From Bacillus alveayuensis (lineage in GTDB: Bacteria > Bacillota > Bacilli > Bacillales > Aeribacillaceae): a DNA stretch of 64,000 nucleotides. The stretch lies in the NCBI GenBank assembly GCA_030812955.1, contig JAUSTR010000007.1, positions 1 to 64,000 on the forward strand, given 5' to 3'. The translations under genes were made by a program, and so were the position numbers. The notes beneath the pieces were generated by a model. That model did not search any database and had not been told where the DNA came from. It saw only the letters and a program-made list of their open reading frames with translations. Positions within the stretch are counted from its first letter, which is position 1. The number at the start of each line of letters is the position of its first letter. Of the stretch, positions 26,038 through 34,489 are shown piece by piece.

Positions 26038-27054
26038 ATGAAGGCCGTGCAAGTCGTCAGTCCAGGCAACATGCAAATGATCGAAAAAGAAAAACCGATG
26101 ATTGAACATGACCATGAAGTGTTAATAAAAGTCAAAATGGTCGGAATTTGCGGTTCTGATATGCATATTTACCACGGAACTAATCCTCTTGCTACTTTGC
26201 CGAGAATTATCGGACATGAAGTAACAGGTGAAATTGTAGAGGTTGGAAAAGGAGTTACTGGACTTCAAGCTGGGGATAAAGTGGTAATCGAGCCTATCGA
26301 AACGTGTGGAAAATGCTATGCATGCCGTTTAGGCAGGAGAAATGTATGTAGAGAATTAGAAGTATATGGGGTGCACCGTGACGGCGGTATGCAGGAATAT
26401 ATCGTCATGCCTGAACATTTAGTTCATAAAGTAAGTCCAGATCTTGATTGGGCTGAAGCTGTACTCGTTGAACCTTTTACGATTGGCGCGCAAGCAAATT
26501 GGCGCGGAAATGTCCAAAAGGGAGATACGGTTTTTATTATGGGTGCCGGTCCAATTGGGCTTTGTTGCTTAAAGATCGCGAAATTAAAAGGAGCAACGTG
26601 TATCATTTCGGATTTAAGTGATGAACGCCTTTCTTTTGCGAAATCATGGGGAGCAGATTATATTTTAAACGCTTCTTGTGTAAATGTTCGAGAAGAAATC
26701 ATGAAGATCACGAACGGTGAAGGAGCTAATGTTGTGATTGATGCCGTCTGCATCCCACAAACGTTTGCAGATGCTGTTGAAATCGCTTCGGTTGCTGGCC
26801 GTGTTGTGACGCTTGGGTTTGATTCCCGCTTTTCTCAAATACCACAGCTATCCATCACGAAAAAAGAGCTGACGATTTTAGGATCGAGATTACAAACGAA
26901 TCAGTTTCCGGAAGTCATCAAGCTTTTTAACGAAGGAACACTTAAGACGGATGGAATGGTTACTCAACGTTTCACAATAGATGAAGTAAAGGATGCCTTT
27001 TCGTTTATCGAAAAGGAACCAAATCAAGTTAGAAAAGCAGTCATTGAGTTTTAA
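26038..27054 (+). CDS. Zinc-dependent medium-chain dehydrogenase (RspB-like)
   Basis: 338-residue zinc alcohol dehydrogenase-type enzyme. Catalytic-zinc motifs [10 protein letters not shown] and [12 protein letters not shown], four structural-zinc cysteines in [17 protein letters not shown], and nucleotide-binding [12 protein letters not shown]. Relatives include L-threonine, sorbitol and L-gulonate 5-dehydrogenases. Between a TRAP transporter and the uronate enzymes, oxidation of an aldonate such as L-gulonate to fructuronate would feed UxuB, UxuA, KdgK and KDPG aldolase. That is inferred. AGAAGGAG precedes ATG 26038. Confidence 0.78.
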   Translation: MKAVQVVSPGNMQMIEKEKPMIEHDHEVLIKVKMVGICGSDMHIYHGTNPLATLPRIIGHEVTGEIVEVGKGVTGLQAGDKVVIEPIETCGKCYACRLGRRNVCRELEVYGVHRDGGMQEYIVMPEHLVHKVSPDLDWAEAVLVEPFTIGAQANWRGNVQKGDTVFIMGAGPIGLCCLKIAKLKGATCIISDLSDERLSFAKSWGADYILNASCVNVREEIMKITNGEGANVVIDAVCIPQTFADAVEIASVAGRVVTLGFDSRFSQIPQLSITKKELTILGSRLQTNQFPEVIKLFNEGTLKTDGMVTQRFTIDEVKDAFSFIEKEPNQVRKAVIEF

Positions 27055-27089
27055 TGGCGATAGATTAAGGATAAAGGAGGGGCGAGATC

Positions 27090-27163
27090 GTCTCATGAAT
27101 CGGGTGAAATCCTCATTTCGAGGAGGATGTTTGATCCTCATGAGACATCTTCATGAAAAATGA
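27090..27163 (+). promoter_or_regulatory. Leader hairpin with possible 22-codon upstream ORF
   Basis: GTCTCATGA (27090-27098) and TCATGAGAC (27138-27146) are perfect inverted arms. Inside, TCCTC and GAGGA can also pair, masking the GGAGG at 27122-27126. An ORF from ATG 27095 to TGA 27161-27163 (22 codons) overlaps the KDPG aldolase start as ATGA. AAAGGAGG lies 14 bases before it, which is long. Translational coupling or attenuation is plausible but unproven. Confidence 0.4.
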
Positions 27164-27822
27164 TCAAAAAAATGGGGATTTTAAAGAAAATAACGGATGT
27201 AGGAGTTGTGGCGGTTGTTCGCGCAGACCATGAGGAAGAAGCCGAACGAATTTCCAAGGCTTGTATAGAAGGTGGAGTGACAATCATCGAAATTACGTTT
27301 ACAGTCCCAGGGGCAGCAGATGTCATCCGTTCACTGACGTCTAAATTTGCATCAGAAGGGGTTGTCATCGGTGCTGGAAGTGTACTAGATAGTGAGACAG
27401 CTAGAATGGCTATATTGGCTGGGGCTGAATATATTGTAAGCCCATGCTTTGACAAAAGCACTGCAAAGCTTTGCAATCGTTATCAAATCCCATATATGCC
27501 AGGATGCATGACGATTACTGAGATCAAAACAGCATTAGAATACGGTGCAGACATTATCAAATTGTTTCCAGGAAGTCATTTTGATTCCTCTATTATTAAA
27601 GCCATTAAAGGGCCGATTCCACAAGTATCCATTATGCCTACTGGCGGGGTAAATGTACAAAATGCACATGAATGGATTCAAAATGGTGCCGTTGCCATTG
27701 GTGTCGGGAGTGAGCTGACAAAGCCTGCGAAAGAAGGGAAATATTCAGAAGTAACAGCTCTAGCAAAACAATATGTGGCGATCGTAAAAGAAGCAAGAGA
27801 AAGCCGATCCCTAAATATATGA
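27160..27822 (+). CDS. eda: KDPG aldolase (bifunctional KHG/KDPG type)
   Basis: 220-residue class I aldolase splitting 2-keto-3-deoxy-6-phosphogluconate into pyruvate and glyceraldehyde 3-phosphate. VVAVVRADHEEEA, GGVTIIEITFTVPGAAD (with the catalytic-site Glu), GAGSVLDSETARMAI, FVSP-like IVSPCFD and the Schiff-base lysine in DIIKLFPGS are visible, as is MPTGGVN. ATG 27160 or 27172 could start it; I list the first because it is coupled to the upstream ORF. Confidence 0.85.
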   Translation: MIKKMGILKKITDVGVVAVVRADHEEEAERISKACIEGGVTIIEITFTVPGAADVIRSLTSKFASEGVVIGAGSVLDSETARMAILAGAEYIVSPCFDKSTAKLCNRYQIPYMPGCMTITEIKTALEYGADIIKLFPGSHFDSSIIKAIKGPIPQVSIMPTGGVNVQNAHEWIQNGAVAIGVGSELTKPAKEGKYSEVTALAKQYVAIVKEARESRSLNI

Positions 27823-27858
27823 TGAATAGACATTTAAACGAATGGTGGGGATAACGAA

Positions 27859-28935
27859 ATGAAGATGGTATTTCGATGGTTCGGTGAGGGAAATGATAGC
27901 GTTTCTTTACAGCATATAAGACAAATTCCAGGTGTTGAAGGAATCGTTTGGGCTCTTCATGATATTCCGGCTGGTGAAGAGTGGCCGATGGATCGAATAT
28001 TAGAAGTGAAAAAACAGGCAGATGCCTATGGACTCCATATTGACGTTGTCGAAAGCGTTAATGTCCATGAAGATATCAAACTTGGACGTCCGACTAGAGA
28101 TGCCTATATTGAAAATTATAAAAGGACCATTGAAAAACTGGCAAAAGTCGGGGTCAAAGTGATTTGCTATAATTTTATGCCTGTTTTTGATTGGACAAGA
28201 ACCAACTTATATAAAGAGCTAGAGGACGGTTCAACGGCACTATTTTATGAGCATGAAAAGGTTCAAAATATTGATCCTTTGGAATTAGTGAAAATGATTA
28301 CAGATAATCCTAAATTTACAATGCCTGGATGGGAGCCTGAACGCTTAAAAGAGCTCGCCAGTCTGTTTGAAGCTTATCAACATGTGACAGAGGAAGATTT
28401 ATGGAACCATTTGCAATATTTTTTAGAAAACATAATTCCCGTAGCGGAAGCGAACGGAATTAAAATGGCTATTCACCCAGATGATCCACCATGGTCCATT
28501 TTTGGCTTGCCAAGAATTATCACAAACAGGGAGAACATTCGTCGTTTTTTAAATCTTGTCGATAGCCCCTATAACGGTATCACTCTTTGCAGCGGTTCAT
28601 TAGGGGTCAATCTAAGAAATGACATCCCAGCCATGATACGTGAATTCGCTGACCGAATCCCTTTTGCCCATATTCGCAACGTAAAAGTTTATGAAAATGG
28701 TAATTTTGTCGAAACATCACATCGAACGTGTGATGGATCAATTGATATTTATGAAATTGTGAAGGCCTATCATGAAACAGGTTTTACGGGCTACGCACGT
28801 CCCGACCATGGTAGACATATTTGGGATGAACAGTGCCGTCCAGGCTATGGACTTTATGACAGAGCCCTAGGGATTATGTATTTATGGGGAATTTGGGATT
28901 CTTTAGAAAGACGGAGAAAGGAGGAACGATTGTGA
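27859..28935 (+). CDS. uxuA: D-mannonate dehydratase
   Basis: 358-residue Uxu[21 protein letters not shown] at the N-terminus, [14 protein letters not shown], the metal/active-site [13 protein letters not shown], and [17 protein letters not shown] are all characteristic. It dehydrates mannonate to 2-keto-3-deoxygluconate, the substrate of the kinase at 19788. ATGGTGGGGATAACGAA precedes the ATG. It overlaps the following oxidoreductase start by four bases. Confidence 0.92.
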   Translation: MKMVFRWFGEGNDSVSLQHIRQIPGVEGIVWALHDIPAGEEWPMDRILEVKKQADAYGLHIDVVESVNVHEDIKLGRPTRDAYIENYKRTIEKLAKVGVKVICYNFMPVFDWTRTNLYKELEDGSTALFYEHEKVQNIDPLELVKMITDNPKFTMPGWEPERLKELASLFEAYQHVTEEDLWNHLQYFLENIIPVAEANGIKMAIHPDDPPWSIFGLPRIITNRENIRRFLNLVDSPYNGITLCSGSLGVNLRNDIPAMIREFADRIPFAHIRNVKVYENGNFVETSHRTCDGSIDIYEIVKAYHETGFTGYARPDHGRHIWDEQCRPGYGLYDRALGIMYLWGIWDSLERRRKEERL

Positions 28936-29780
28936 TACCTCTAAACGAAAACTTAAAAGGAAAAGTCGCTGTCGTCACTGGTGGCAGTGGAGTTTTATGT
29001 AGTGCAATGGCAAAGGAACTGGCAAGACAAGGGGTTAAGGTTGCTATTATAAACTTACGTAAAGAAAAAGGCGAAAAAGTCGTAAAGGAAATTAGAGAGC
29101 AAGGCGGCGAAGCAATTGCTATTGCTTGCAATGTGTTAAATGTGAAAGAAGTGAAAAAAGCTGAAGAAATAGTGGCAAACGAGTTTGGTGTTTGCGACAT
29201 TTTAATTAACGGCGCAGGAGGAAACCATCCAAAAGGAACGACGACAAATGAAATCCTAAAACCGGAAGATCTTGAAAATATGGAAATAACAACGTTTTTT
29301 GATCTCAGTAAAGAAGGATTTCAATTTGTGTTTGATTTGAATTTATTAGGAACCCTTATTCCTACACAAGTGTTTACAAAGAAAATGGTAAATAGAAAAG
29401 GAGCAACCGTTATTAATATATCATCAATGAGCGCCCCTTCGCCAATGACGAAAGTACCAGCATACAGTGCTGCTAAAGCTGCCATTGATAACTTTACGAA
29501 ATGGCTAGCTGTACACATGGCTGAGGTTGGCATTCGCGTAAATGCTATCGCCCCTGGCTTTTTTCTAACTGAACAAAATAAAACGCTCCTAACAAATCCC
29601 GATGGCTCCCTAACTGATAGATCGCATAAAATACTGAGCCATACTCCTATGAGAAGGTTCGGTTCCCCTGAAGATTTATTAGGCACATTATTATGGCTAG
29701 TTGATGAAAACATGTCTGGTTTTGTCACAGGAATTACCGTCCCTGTTGACGGTGGTTTCATGGCCTATTCTGGTGTGTAG
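28932..29780 (+). CDS. uxuB: SDR-family D-mannonate oxidoreductase (fructuronate reductase)
   Basis: 282-residue short-chain dehydrogenase: cofactor motif [27 protein letters not shown], catalytic Ser in INISSMSA and [16 protein letters not shown] with the Tyr/Lys pair. Placement after uxuA matches SDR-type UxuB (YjmF-like) of Bacillus, which interconverts fructuronate and mannonate. AAGGAGG at 28918-28924 and seven bases to GTG 28932 set the start; the GTGA overlaps the uxuA stop. Confidence 0.82.
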   Translation: MIPLNENLKGKVAVVTGGSGVLCSAMAKELARQGVKVAIINLRKEKGEKVVKEIREQGGEAIAIACNVLNVKEVKKAEEIVANEFGVCDILINGAGGNHPKGTTTNEILKPEDLENMEITTFFDLSKEGFQFVFDLNLLGTLIPTQVFTKKMVNRKGATVINISSMSAPSPMTKVPAYSAAKAAIDNFTKWLAVHMAEVGIRVNAIAPGFFLTEQNKTLLTNPDGSLTDRSHKILSHTPMRRFGSPEDLLGTLLWLVDENMSGFVTGITVPVDGGFMAYSGV

Positions 29781-29810
29781 AACTCGCAACATCAATATGT
29801 TTTTTCCATT

Positions 29811-29836
29811 AACCATCCTTTTAAGGGTGGTTTTTT
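29811..29836 (+). terminator. Rho-independent terminator of the sugar-acid region
   Basis: AACCATCCTT (29811-29820) pairs with AAGGGTGGTT (29823-29832), ending in six T. It lies 30 bases after the last gene of the uronate region. Confidence 0.9.
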
Positions 29837-29966
29837 ATGTTCAGAAATTAATTGGCGCTGTTGATATACGCTGTCATTCGATGATCCGTGTTTCTTTTAC
29901 ATGTTCAGAAATCAAATTTAAGCAGCAAAGTAGTTTATTTGAGATAGTTACCATGCAACTATAGCT

Positions 29967-30074
29967 CTGTCTTCGACTAAAAGGCTTGGCATCATGAAGT
30001 TGTTGTCAATTTAGGGATAGGTTTAGCCCCGATTGGACTGTCTTCGACTAAAAGGTTTGGCATCATGAAGTTGT
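29967..30074 (+). repeat. 37-bp direct repeat, two copies 71 bp apart
   Basis: CTGTCTTCGACTAAAAGG followed by TTGGCATCATGAAGTTGT-like sequence occurs at 29967-30003 and 30038-30074 with one mismatch. No gene lies between the terminator at 29836 and the 21-bp array at 30146; this duplication is the only structure I see there. Confidence 0.65.
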
Positions 30075-30145
30075 ATTTCATAAAAGGAAATGAGGGGGTT
30101 GATGACGAAATCAAAGATTGATATAAAAATGAAAATCAAAATGAT

Positions 30146-30502
30146 AAACCGATAGAATAAGTGCTGAACCCGAGAGAATAAGTGCTGCAACCGATAGAAT
30201 AAGTGCTGGAACCGAGAGATTAAGGTGCGAAACCGATAGATTAATGCGAGGAACCAAGAGATTAAATGCTGAAACCGAGAGAATAAGTGCTGAAACCGAG
30301 AGATTAAATGCTGAAACCGAGAGATTAAGGTGCGAAACCGAGAGATTAAGGTGCGAAACCGAGAGAATAAGTGCTGGAACCGATAGATTAAGGCGCGAAA
30401 CCGAGAGATTAATGCGAGGAACCGAGAGAATAAGTGCTGAACCCGAGAGAATAAGTGCTGGAACCGAGAGAATAAGTGCTGAACCCGAGAGAAAAAGATG
30501 TG
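30146..30502 (+). repeat. 21-bp tandem repeat array, copy B (17 units)
   Basis: Seventeen exact-length 21-base units. The core AACCGAGAGATTAA (or GAGAGAATAA, GATAGATTAA) is conserved and the 6-7 base linker varies (GTGCTG, GGTGCG, TGCGAG, ATGCTG). Because 21 is a multiple of three the array is open in one frame and would read as heptads of the type ETERLSA, but the only ATG (30244) has no ribosome binding site. It ends 43 bases before the metallo-hydrolase gene. Confidence 0.9.
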
Positions 30503-30545
30503 GGGCAGCCAGAAGTGATCATTTTAAACTAGAGGAGTGGCAATG

Positions 30546-31514
30546 ATGAATTTTGAGAACAATCGCTATGAAATTATCCCTATTATAGTGGATGTTCAAT
30601 CTAGCTTGAGAAGTATAAACTTTTTTTTAGTTAAATCCAATCATTCTCTAACGTTAGTTGATGCTGGTCTTAATAATGAGGCTTGTTGGAAGGCACTTGA
30701 AGAGACGCTTAAGAAAAATGGATATGCTTTACAAGATTTAACCGAAATCATTTTGACTCACAATCATATTGATCATGTTGGATTAGTGAATCGAATCACG
30801 GCCGTTCATCCGATACCCGTTTATGCTCATCGTGATGCGATTCCGCGTTTGAAACGAGATCCTCACTTTCTCCAAATGCGAGTTGAATTTTTTTCGCAAT
30901 TGTATGAAGAAATGGGATGTGGAGAAGCAGGCTACAAGCAAGTCGCTTACCTAAAGGAATCGATCGATAAAAATACCCAAAATGCCTTGCAAGCAGAGAT
31001 CATGCCATTGGAGAGAAGTCATTTAAATTTTCAAGTCATCGAGGTGCCCGGTCATTCTCCTGACCATATTGCCCTGTATGATCAAGACAATTGCCGCCTG
31101 ATCTCAGGAGATTTGCTCATCAATCATATTTCCAGCAACGCTCTTGTTGAGCCGGATCATACAGGACAGCGGCTGTTGACATTATTACAACATAAACAGT
31201 CTTTAGAAAAAGTAGCAGATTTACCTTTAAATCTTGTCTTTCCAGGGCATGGTACAATGATTACAAATCCGAAAGAATTAATTAATAATAGATTAGAAGG
31301 GATGGAGAAAAAAGCTGAAAAAATTATAAACCTAATTCGAAACGGAGTGTCAACCGGAAGCGAGCTGGCTCAAGCCTATTATCGAAAAAAATATTCGGAG
31401 CAATTTTCACTCGTTATGTCCGAAATCATTGGCCATCTTGATTATTTAGAAATAAACGGAAAAATTACAAAACAATTAAAAAATGGAGTTTGGCATTATT
31501 TCATTCAAGAATAG
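30546..31514 (+). CDS. MBL-fold metallo-hydrolase (second)
   Basis: 322-residue metallo-beta-lactamase-fold protein: LTHNHIDHVGLV, VPGHSPDHIALYD, LISGDLLINH and FPGHGTMI, with a C-terminal helical domain (VMSEIIGHLDYLEINGKI) like that of the protein at 8764. Identity between the two looks modest. AGAGGAGTGG precedes; ATG 30546 has better spacing than 30543. Function unknown; it stands alone with a 21-bp array upstream and a MITE downstream. Confidence 0.75.
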   Translation: MNFENNRYEIIPIIVDVQSSLRSINFFLVKSNHSLTLVDAGLNNEACWKALEETLKKNGYALQDLTEIILTHNHIDHVGLVNRITAVHPIPVYAHRDAIPRLKRDPHFLQMRVEFFSQLYEEMGCGEAGYKQVAYLKESIDKNTQNALQAEIMPLERSHLNFQVIEVPGHSPDHIALYDQDNCRLISGDLLINHISSNALVEPDHTGQRLLTLLQHKQSLEKVADLPLNLVFPGHGTMITNPKELINNRLEGMEKKAEKIINLIRNGVSTGSELAQAYYRKKYSEQFSLVMSEIIGHLDYLEINGKITKQLKNGVWHYFIQE

Positions 31515-31598
31515 CAGGCTTAAGAGACTTACCATTTACATTATTTAAGAAGCATCCAAAATTAAACAAACGTTTGATTAATCATTTCGTTTTCGAAA

Positions 31599-31718
31599 GT
31601 CTCTTTTCTAAAAGATTGTTGCTTGACAACCTTAGCTTTTCAACTCTCCAGGCAAGCGACATGCTTGCTATGTCACACTTTAGCTAGTCGAAAAGCAACA
31701 AAGTTTACGAAAACAGCC
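31599..31718 (+). repeat. MITE copy upstream of the endonuclease gene
   Basis: 120 bases, GTCTCTTTTCTAAAAG to TTACGAAAACAGCC, same orientation and length as the copy at 32753. Flanks are TTTCGAAA (31591-31598) and TTTCAAAA (31719-31726), an 8-bp duplication with one difference. Part of it is open in the frame of the downstream gene and creates a spurious N-terminal extension. Confidence 0.85.
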
Positions 31719-31799
31719 TTTCAAAAAAAGCAGGAAAAGCGTAAGGAAATGTTCTCATTCAGACAAAAAATGAAATGGAAGCAGATAAGAGGGAATTGC

Positions 31800-32753
31800 A
31801 TGAGTAGAAAAAACAGAAAGAAAACGTACTTCACTAAACATATTGCAGAACACCGGGAATGGAAAACAAAAGACCATATTCGTCCTTCCCTTGTTTTATT
31901 AAAAAATCAAGAAAAAATTCGTCGAGATACGAAACTATATTATGATCAAGATAAAGATTTGAAAGATATAAAGTATTATTATAAAAATGTGATGAGACAA
32001 GAGAAAAATGGCATTCATCTATTCCACCTTTATCATGAATTAGTAAAAAAAACGCACAAAAATCAATTGCCTTATTTTATAAGCAAAGACCAATATTTAT
32101 ATACTTGGGTCGATTTGCAGCCGGATGGAACCGTAAAAAGTATTTATTCCGGTGAAGTAAGCGATCCGCACAAGCTGATTTATGAAGATTTTCAAATCAT
32201 TCAAAAAAGATATGAACAATTTCAAAACCTTTTAAAAATGACAAACAAAAAGGACGCATCTTTACTGAAAAAAATCAAAAGGATCGATTTACGTTTAAAG
32301 TTTAATACAGAGCACATTGTACCGCAGTCTTGGTTTCATGCAAGAGACCCTATGAAAAGCGATTTGCATCATTTATTTGTCTGTCATCCAGATTGCAATG
32401 TCAAAAGATCCAATTACCCATATGCTGACTTTGCCTTTTATCAACCGGAATCACCTGATGAAAAAATTCGCAATCGCTGTGGCATCGTAAAAGACGGGCG
32501 TTTTGAACCAGAGCATGGAAAAGGTGCGGTTGCACGGGCAATGATGTACTTTCTACTACGGTACCCGAAGCAAATTAAAAGAAGTTTTTTAAAAGAAATT
32601 AATGTTTCTTTATTAATGAAATGGCATGAACAATTTCCTGTTTCCATCTATGAAAAACACCGCAACCAAGCTATTTATGACATTCAAGGAAATCGCAATC
32701 CTTTTATTGATTTTCAAGATTTAGTATATAAAATAAAATTTCCTTTTATTTAG
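31800..32753 (+). CDS. Endonuclease I family nuclease
   Basis: 317 residues. TEHIVPQSWF (His172), SDLHHLFVCHPDCN, RSNYPYADF, EPEHGKGAVARAMMYFLLRY and GNRNPFIDFQDLV follow the PF04231 endonuclease I pattern (the group that includes the secreted Bacillus nuclease Bsn). Unlike those secreted enzymes no signal peptide is visible after ATG 31800; the N-terminus is highly basic (MSRKNRKKTYFTKH). AGAGGGA precedes the ATG. The last base of its TAG stop is supplied by the MITE that follows. Without that insertion the codon would be TAA. Confidence 0.8.
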   Translation: MSRKNRKKTYFTKHIAEHREWKTKDHIRPSLVLLKNQEKIRRDTKLYYDQDKDLKDIKYYYKNVMRQEKNGIHLFHLYHELVKKTHKNQLPYFISKDQYLYTWVDLQPDGTVKSIYSGEVSDPHKLIYEDFQIIQKRYEQFQNLLKMTNKKDASLLKKIKRIDLRLKFNTEHIVPQSWFHARDPMKSDLHHLFVCHPDCNVKRSNYPYADFAFYQPESPDEKIRNRCGIVKDGRFEPEHGKGAVARAMMYFLLRYPKQIKRSFLKEINVSLLMKWHEQFPVSIYEKHRNQAIYDIQGNRNPFIDFQDLVYKIKFPFI

Positions 32754-32872
32754 GCTCTTTTCTAAAAGATTGTTGCTTTACAACCATAGATTTTCGACTG
32801 TCCAGGCAAGCGACATGCTTGCTATGTCACACTTTAGCTAGTCGAAAAGCAACAAAGTTTACGAAAACAGCC
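32753..32872 (+). repeat. Complete 120-bp MITE, reference copy
   Basis: Ends GGCTCTTTTCTAAAAG...GTTTACGAAAACAGCC; the terminal 27 bases match in inverted orientation at 22 positions. The interior has AAGCGACATGCTT dyad symmetry. A perfect 8-bp duplication TTTATTTA flanks it (32745-32752, 32873-32880). The GG start and 8-bp duplication are those of ISL3-family elements. No protein is encoded. Confidence 0.9.
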
Positions 32873-32899
32873 TTTATTTAACTGTTTTCCGAAAGAAGT

Positions 32900-33036
32900 C
32901 TCCCACTTCAACGAACGTCAGTGAGTAGGTGGGAGATGAATTTCGGTTGGCTTTTGCCAAAAAGCACAAACAATCGTATACCACAAATATGGTCAACGGA
33001 AATATTCAGCTAAGGGATGGTCATATCCAAAAGCTG
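32900..33036 (+). pseudogene. IS200/IS605-type remnant with TnpB fragment
   Basis: CTCCCAC (32900-32906) and GTGGGAG (32929-32935) form a hairpin. From 32959 the frame reads KKHKQSYTTNMVNGNIQLRD, then GHIQKL, matching the segment of TnpB that normally reads QSYTTN...GNI...DGYIKLPKLG. Nothing before or after it is recognisable. It is a dead scrap of a TnpB element. Confidence 0.6.
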
Positions 33037-33057
33037 TACACATGTGGAAGCAAAAAA

Positions 33058-33105
33058 AGTCCTCTTGGTAGGCTCATAAGGTCCTTTCATTTTACCAAGA
33101 GGACT
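33058..33105 (-). terminator. Terminator of the Gfo/Idh/MocA gene
   Basis: A perfect 13-bp stem: AGTCCTCTTGGTA (33058-33070) with TACCAAGAGGACT (33093-33105). Read on the minus strand the hairpin is followed by seven T, so it ends transcription of the gene at 33171. Confidence 0.85.
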
Positions 33106-33170
33106 CAATAAAAAAGCATAGAGGTAAAGGTGTTGCGCCTATAAAGCCGTCACCGCGACAAATACCCCAT

Positions 33171-34154
33171 TTAAACGTCTGCTGGGAAAATAATCCCCGT
33201 TTGTTTTCGTGCTTGTTCGATAATGTCAATCGTTGTAAGGGAATTGTGATGTGAATTGATTTCGGATTCGTGTTTTCCGTTTTGGATTAATTCAATAAAT
33301 TCTTTTACTTCGTAATACATTGGATGCTCTCGTTGTTTTTCAGTAATGTCTTCTATATGGCCATTGCGGTAGCGAATTTCGACTTTTTGCGGTGTGTGAA
33401 TAGTATCCATCAAAATGCTTCCTTCTTCACCTTGAATTTCTGAAGGAATATAGGAATTTGTAATTTTTGAATACATGACAACACCATCCATATCACCATA
33501 ATGAAGGATGATGCTTCCCTCGCCGTCCACTCCAGATGGAAGTCGAATACTATTTGCTTGAACACTTTGCGGTTTTCCGAATAAAAAGACCATTGGATAT
33601 AGGCAGTAAATGCCAATGTCCATTAATGCGCCATTTGAAAATCGTGGATTAAAGGCATTTAATACAATTCCATTCTTATATTGATCGTAGCGTGACGAAT
33701 ATTGACAGTAGCTGGCAAAATAGCGGCGGATTTTTCCGATTTTATGTATATGTTTCCGAATGGATAAAAAGTTCGGTAAAAGTGTCGTTTTCATAGCTTC
33801 CATTAATACAACATTGTGTTCTTTCGCTGCCTTTAACATCGCTTTCACTTCTTTTGTATTGGATGCCATTGGCTTTTCACATAAGACATGTTTTCCATGC
33901 TTCATGAATAATATTGCTTGTTCAGCGTGAAATGAATTTGGGCTGGCGATATAAACGGCGTCCACTTCATTGCTTTTTGCCATCTCTTCTAAGCTCGTAA
34001 AGGTAAGCTTAGCCCCAACTTTTGCTGCAAATTTCTTCGCTCTTTCCTCTGTACGTGAATATACAGCTGTTAATGAAAAATCAGGGATATTTTTTGCGGC
34101 TTTTAAAAATTCCTCTGTAATCCAGTTTGTCCCGATTGTTGCAAATCTGATCAT
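33171..34154 (-). CDS. Gfo/Idh/MocA-family oxidoreductase
   Basis: 327-residue NAD(P)-dependent sugar or inositol-type dehydrogenase. N-terminal Rossmann strand RFATIGTNWITEEFLKAA, then AVYIASPNSFHAEQAI and the signature GKHVLCEKPMASN, with the C-terminal beta-sheet domain from MEAMKTTLLPNF. The IGTNWIT form is typical of a Bacillus subgroup. AAGGGAGGTATGTAGGT precedes the ATG. No substrate can be assigned; it is monocistronic with its own terminator. Confidence 0.85.
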   Translation of the reverse strand: MIRFATIGTNWITEEFLKAAKNIPDFSLTAVYSRTEERAKKFAAKVGAKLTFTSLEEMAKSNEVDAVYIASPNSFHAEQAILFMKHGKHVLCEKPMASNTKEVKAMLKAAKEHNVVLMEAMKTTLLPNFLSIRKHIHKIGKIRRYFASYCQYSSRYDQYKNGIVLNAFNPRFSNGALMDIGIYCLYPMVFLFGKPQSVQANSIRLPSGVDGEGSIILHYGDMDGVVMYSKITNSYIPSEIQGEEGSILMDTIHTPQKVEIRYRNGHIEDITEKQREHPMYYEVKEFIELIQNGKHESEINSHHNSLTTIDIIEQARKQTGIIFPADV

Positions 34155-34489
34155 ACCTACATACCTCCCTTATGTATATCCTAACATCACTCCCCCGCGG
34201 CTAAAAGGCAGTCGTGAATTGGGATTGATTGCCCTTCAAGCGGATGTCTCCATATCAATAGGATAAATCGATTATACGTGAAATAGAATTCATTTGATCA
34301 TTACATGACCAATGTTAACATAATCGGAATTGTGATCGTACTAGCGAATGTTGTGAATCATGTACGAATAGGTTGCGTTCTGAACTTAACATTCCATAAG
34401 CTCCCGCAGCTACCACTCACTGTTTCTTTACGATTATAAAAAAACATTGTAAAATGTCAAAAATACTGAATTTAGAAGGTGAGAATCGG
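34155..34489. other. Divergent intergenic region
   Basis: About 335 bases between divergent genes. No promoter near consensus stands out apart from AT-rich stretches. CCCCGCGGCTAAAAGGC at about 34194-34210 recalls the downstream end of some TnpB elements, but this is too short to call. Confidence 0.35.

Noticed and set aside
30244-30546. 100-codon open frame of ETERLSA-like heptads
   Set aside because: The frame is open only because the array period is 21. The ATG lies inside a unit and has no ribosome binding site. Reported as a repeat instead.
31623-31799. N-terminal extension of the endonuclease I frame
   Set aside because: The first part is MITE sequence read in frame. The family core and a ribosome binding site support ATG 31800.
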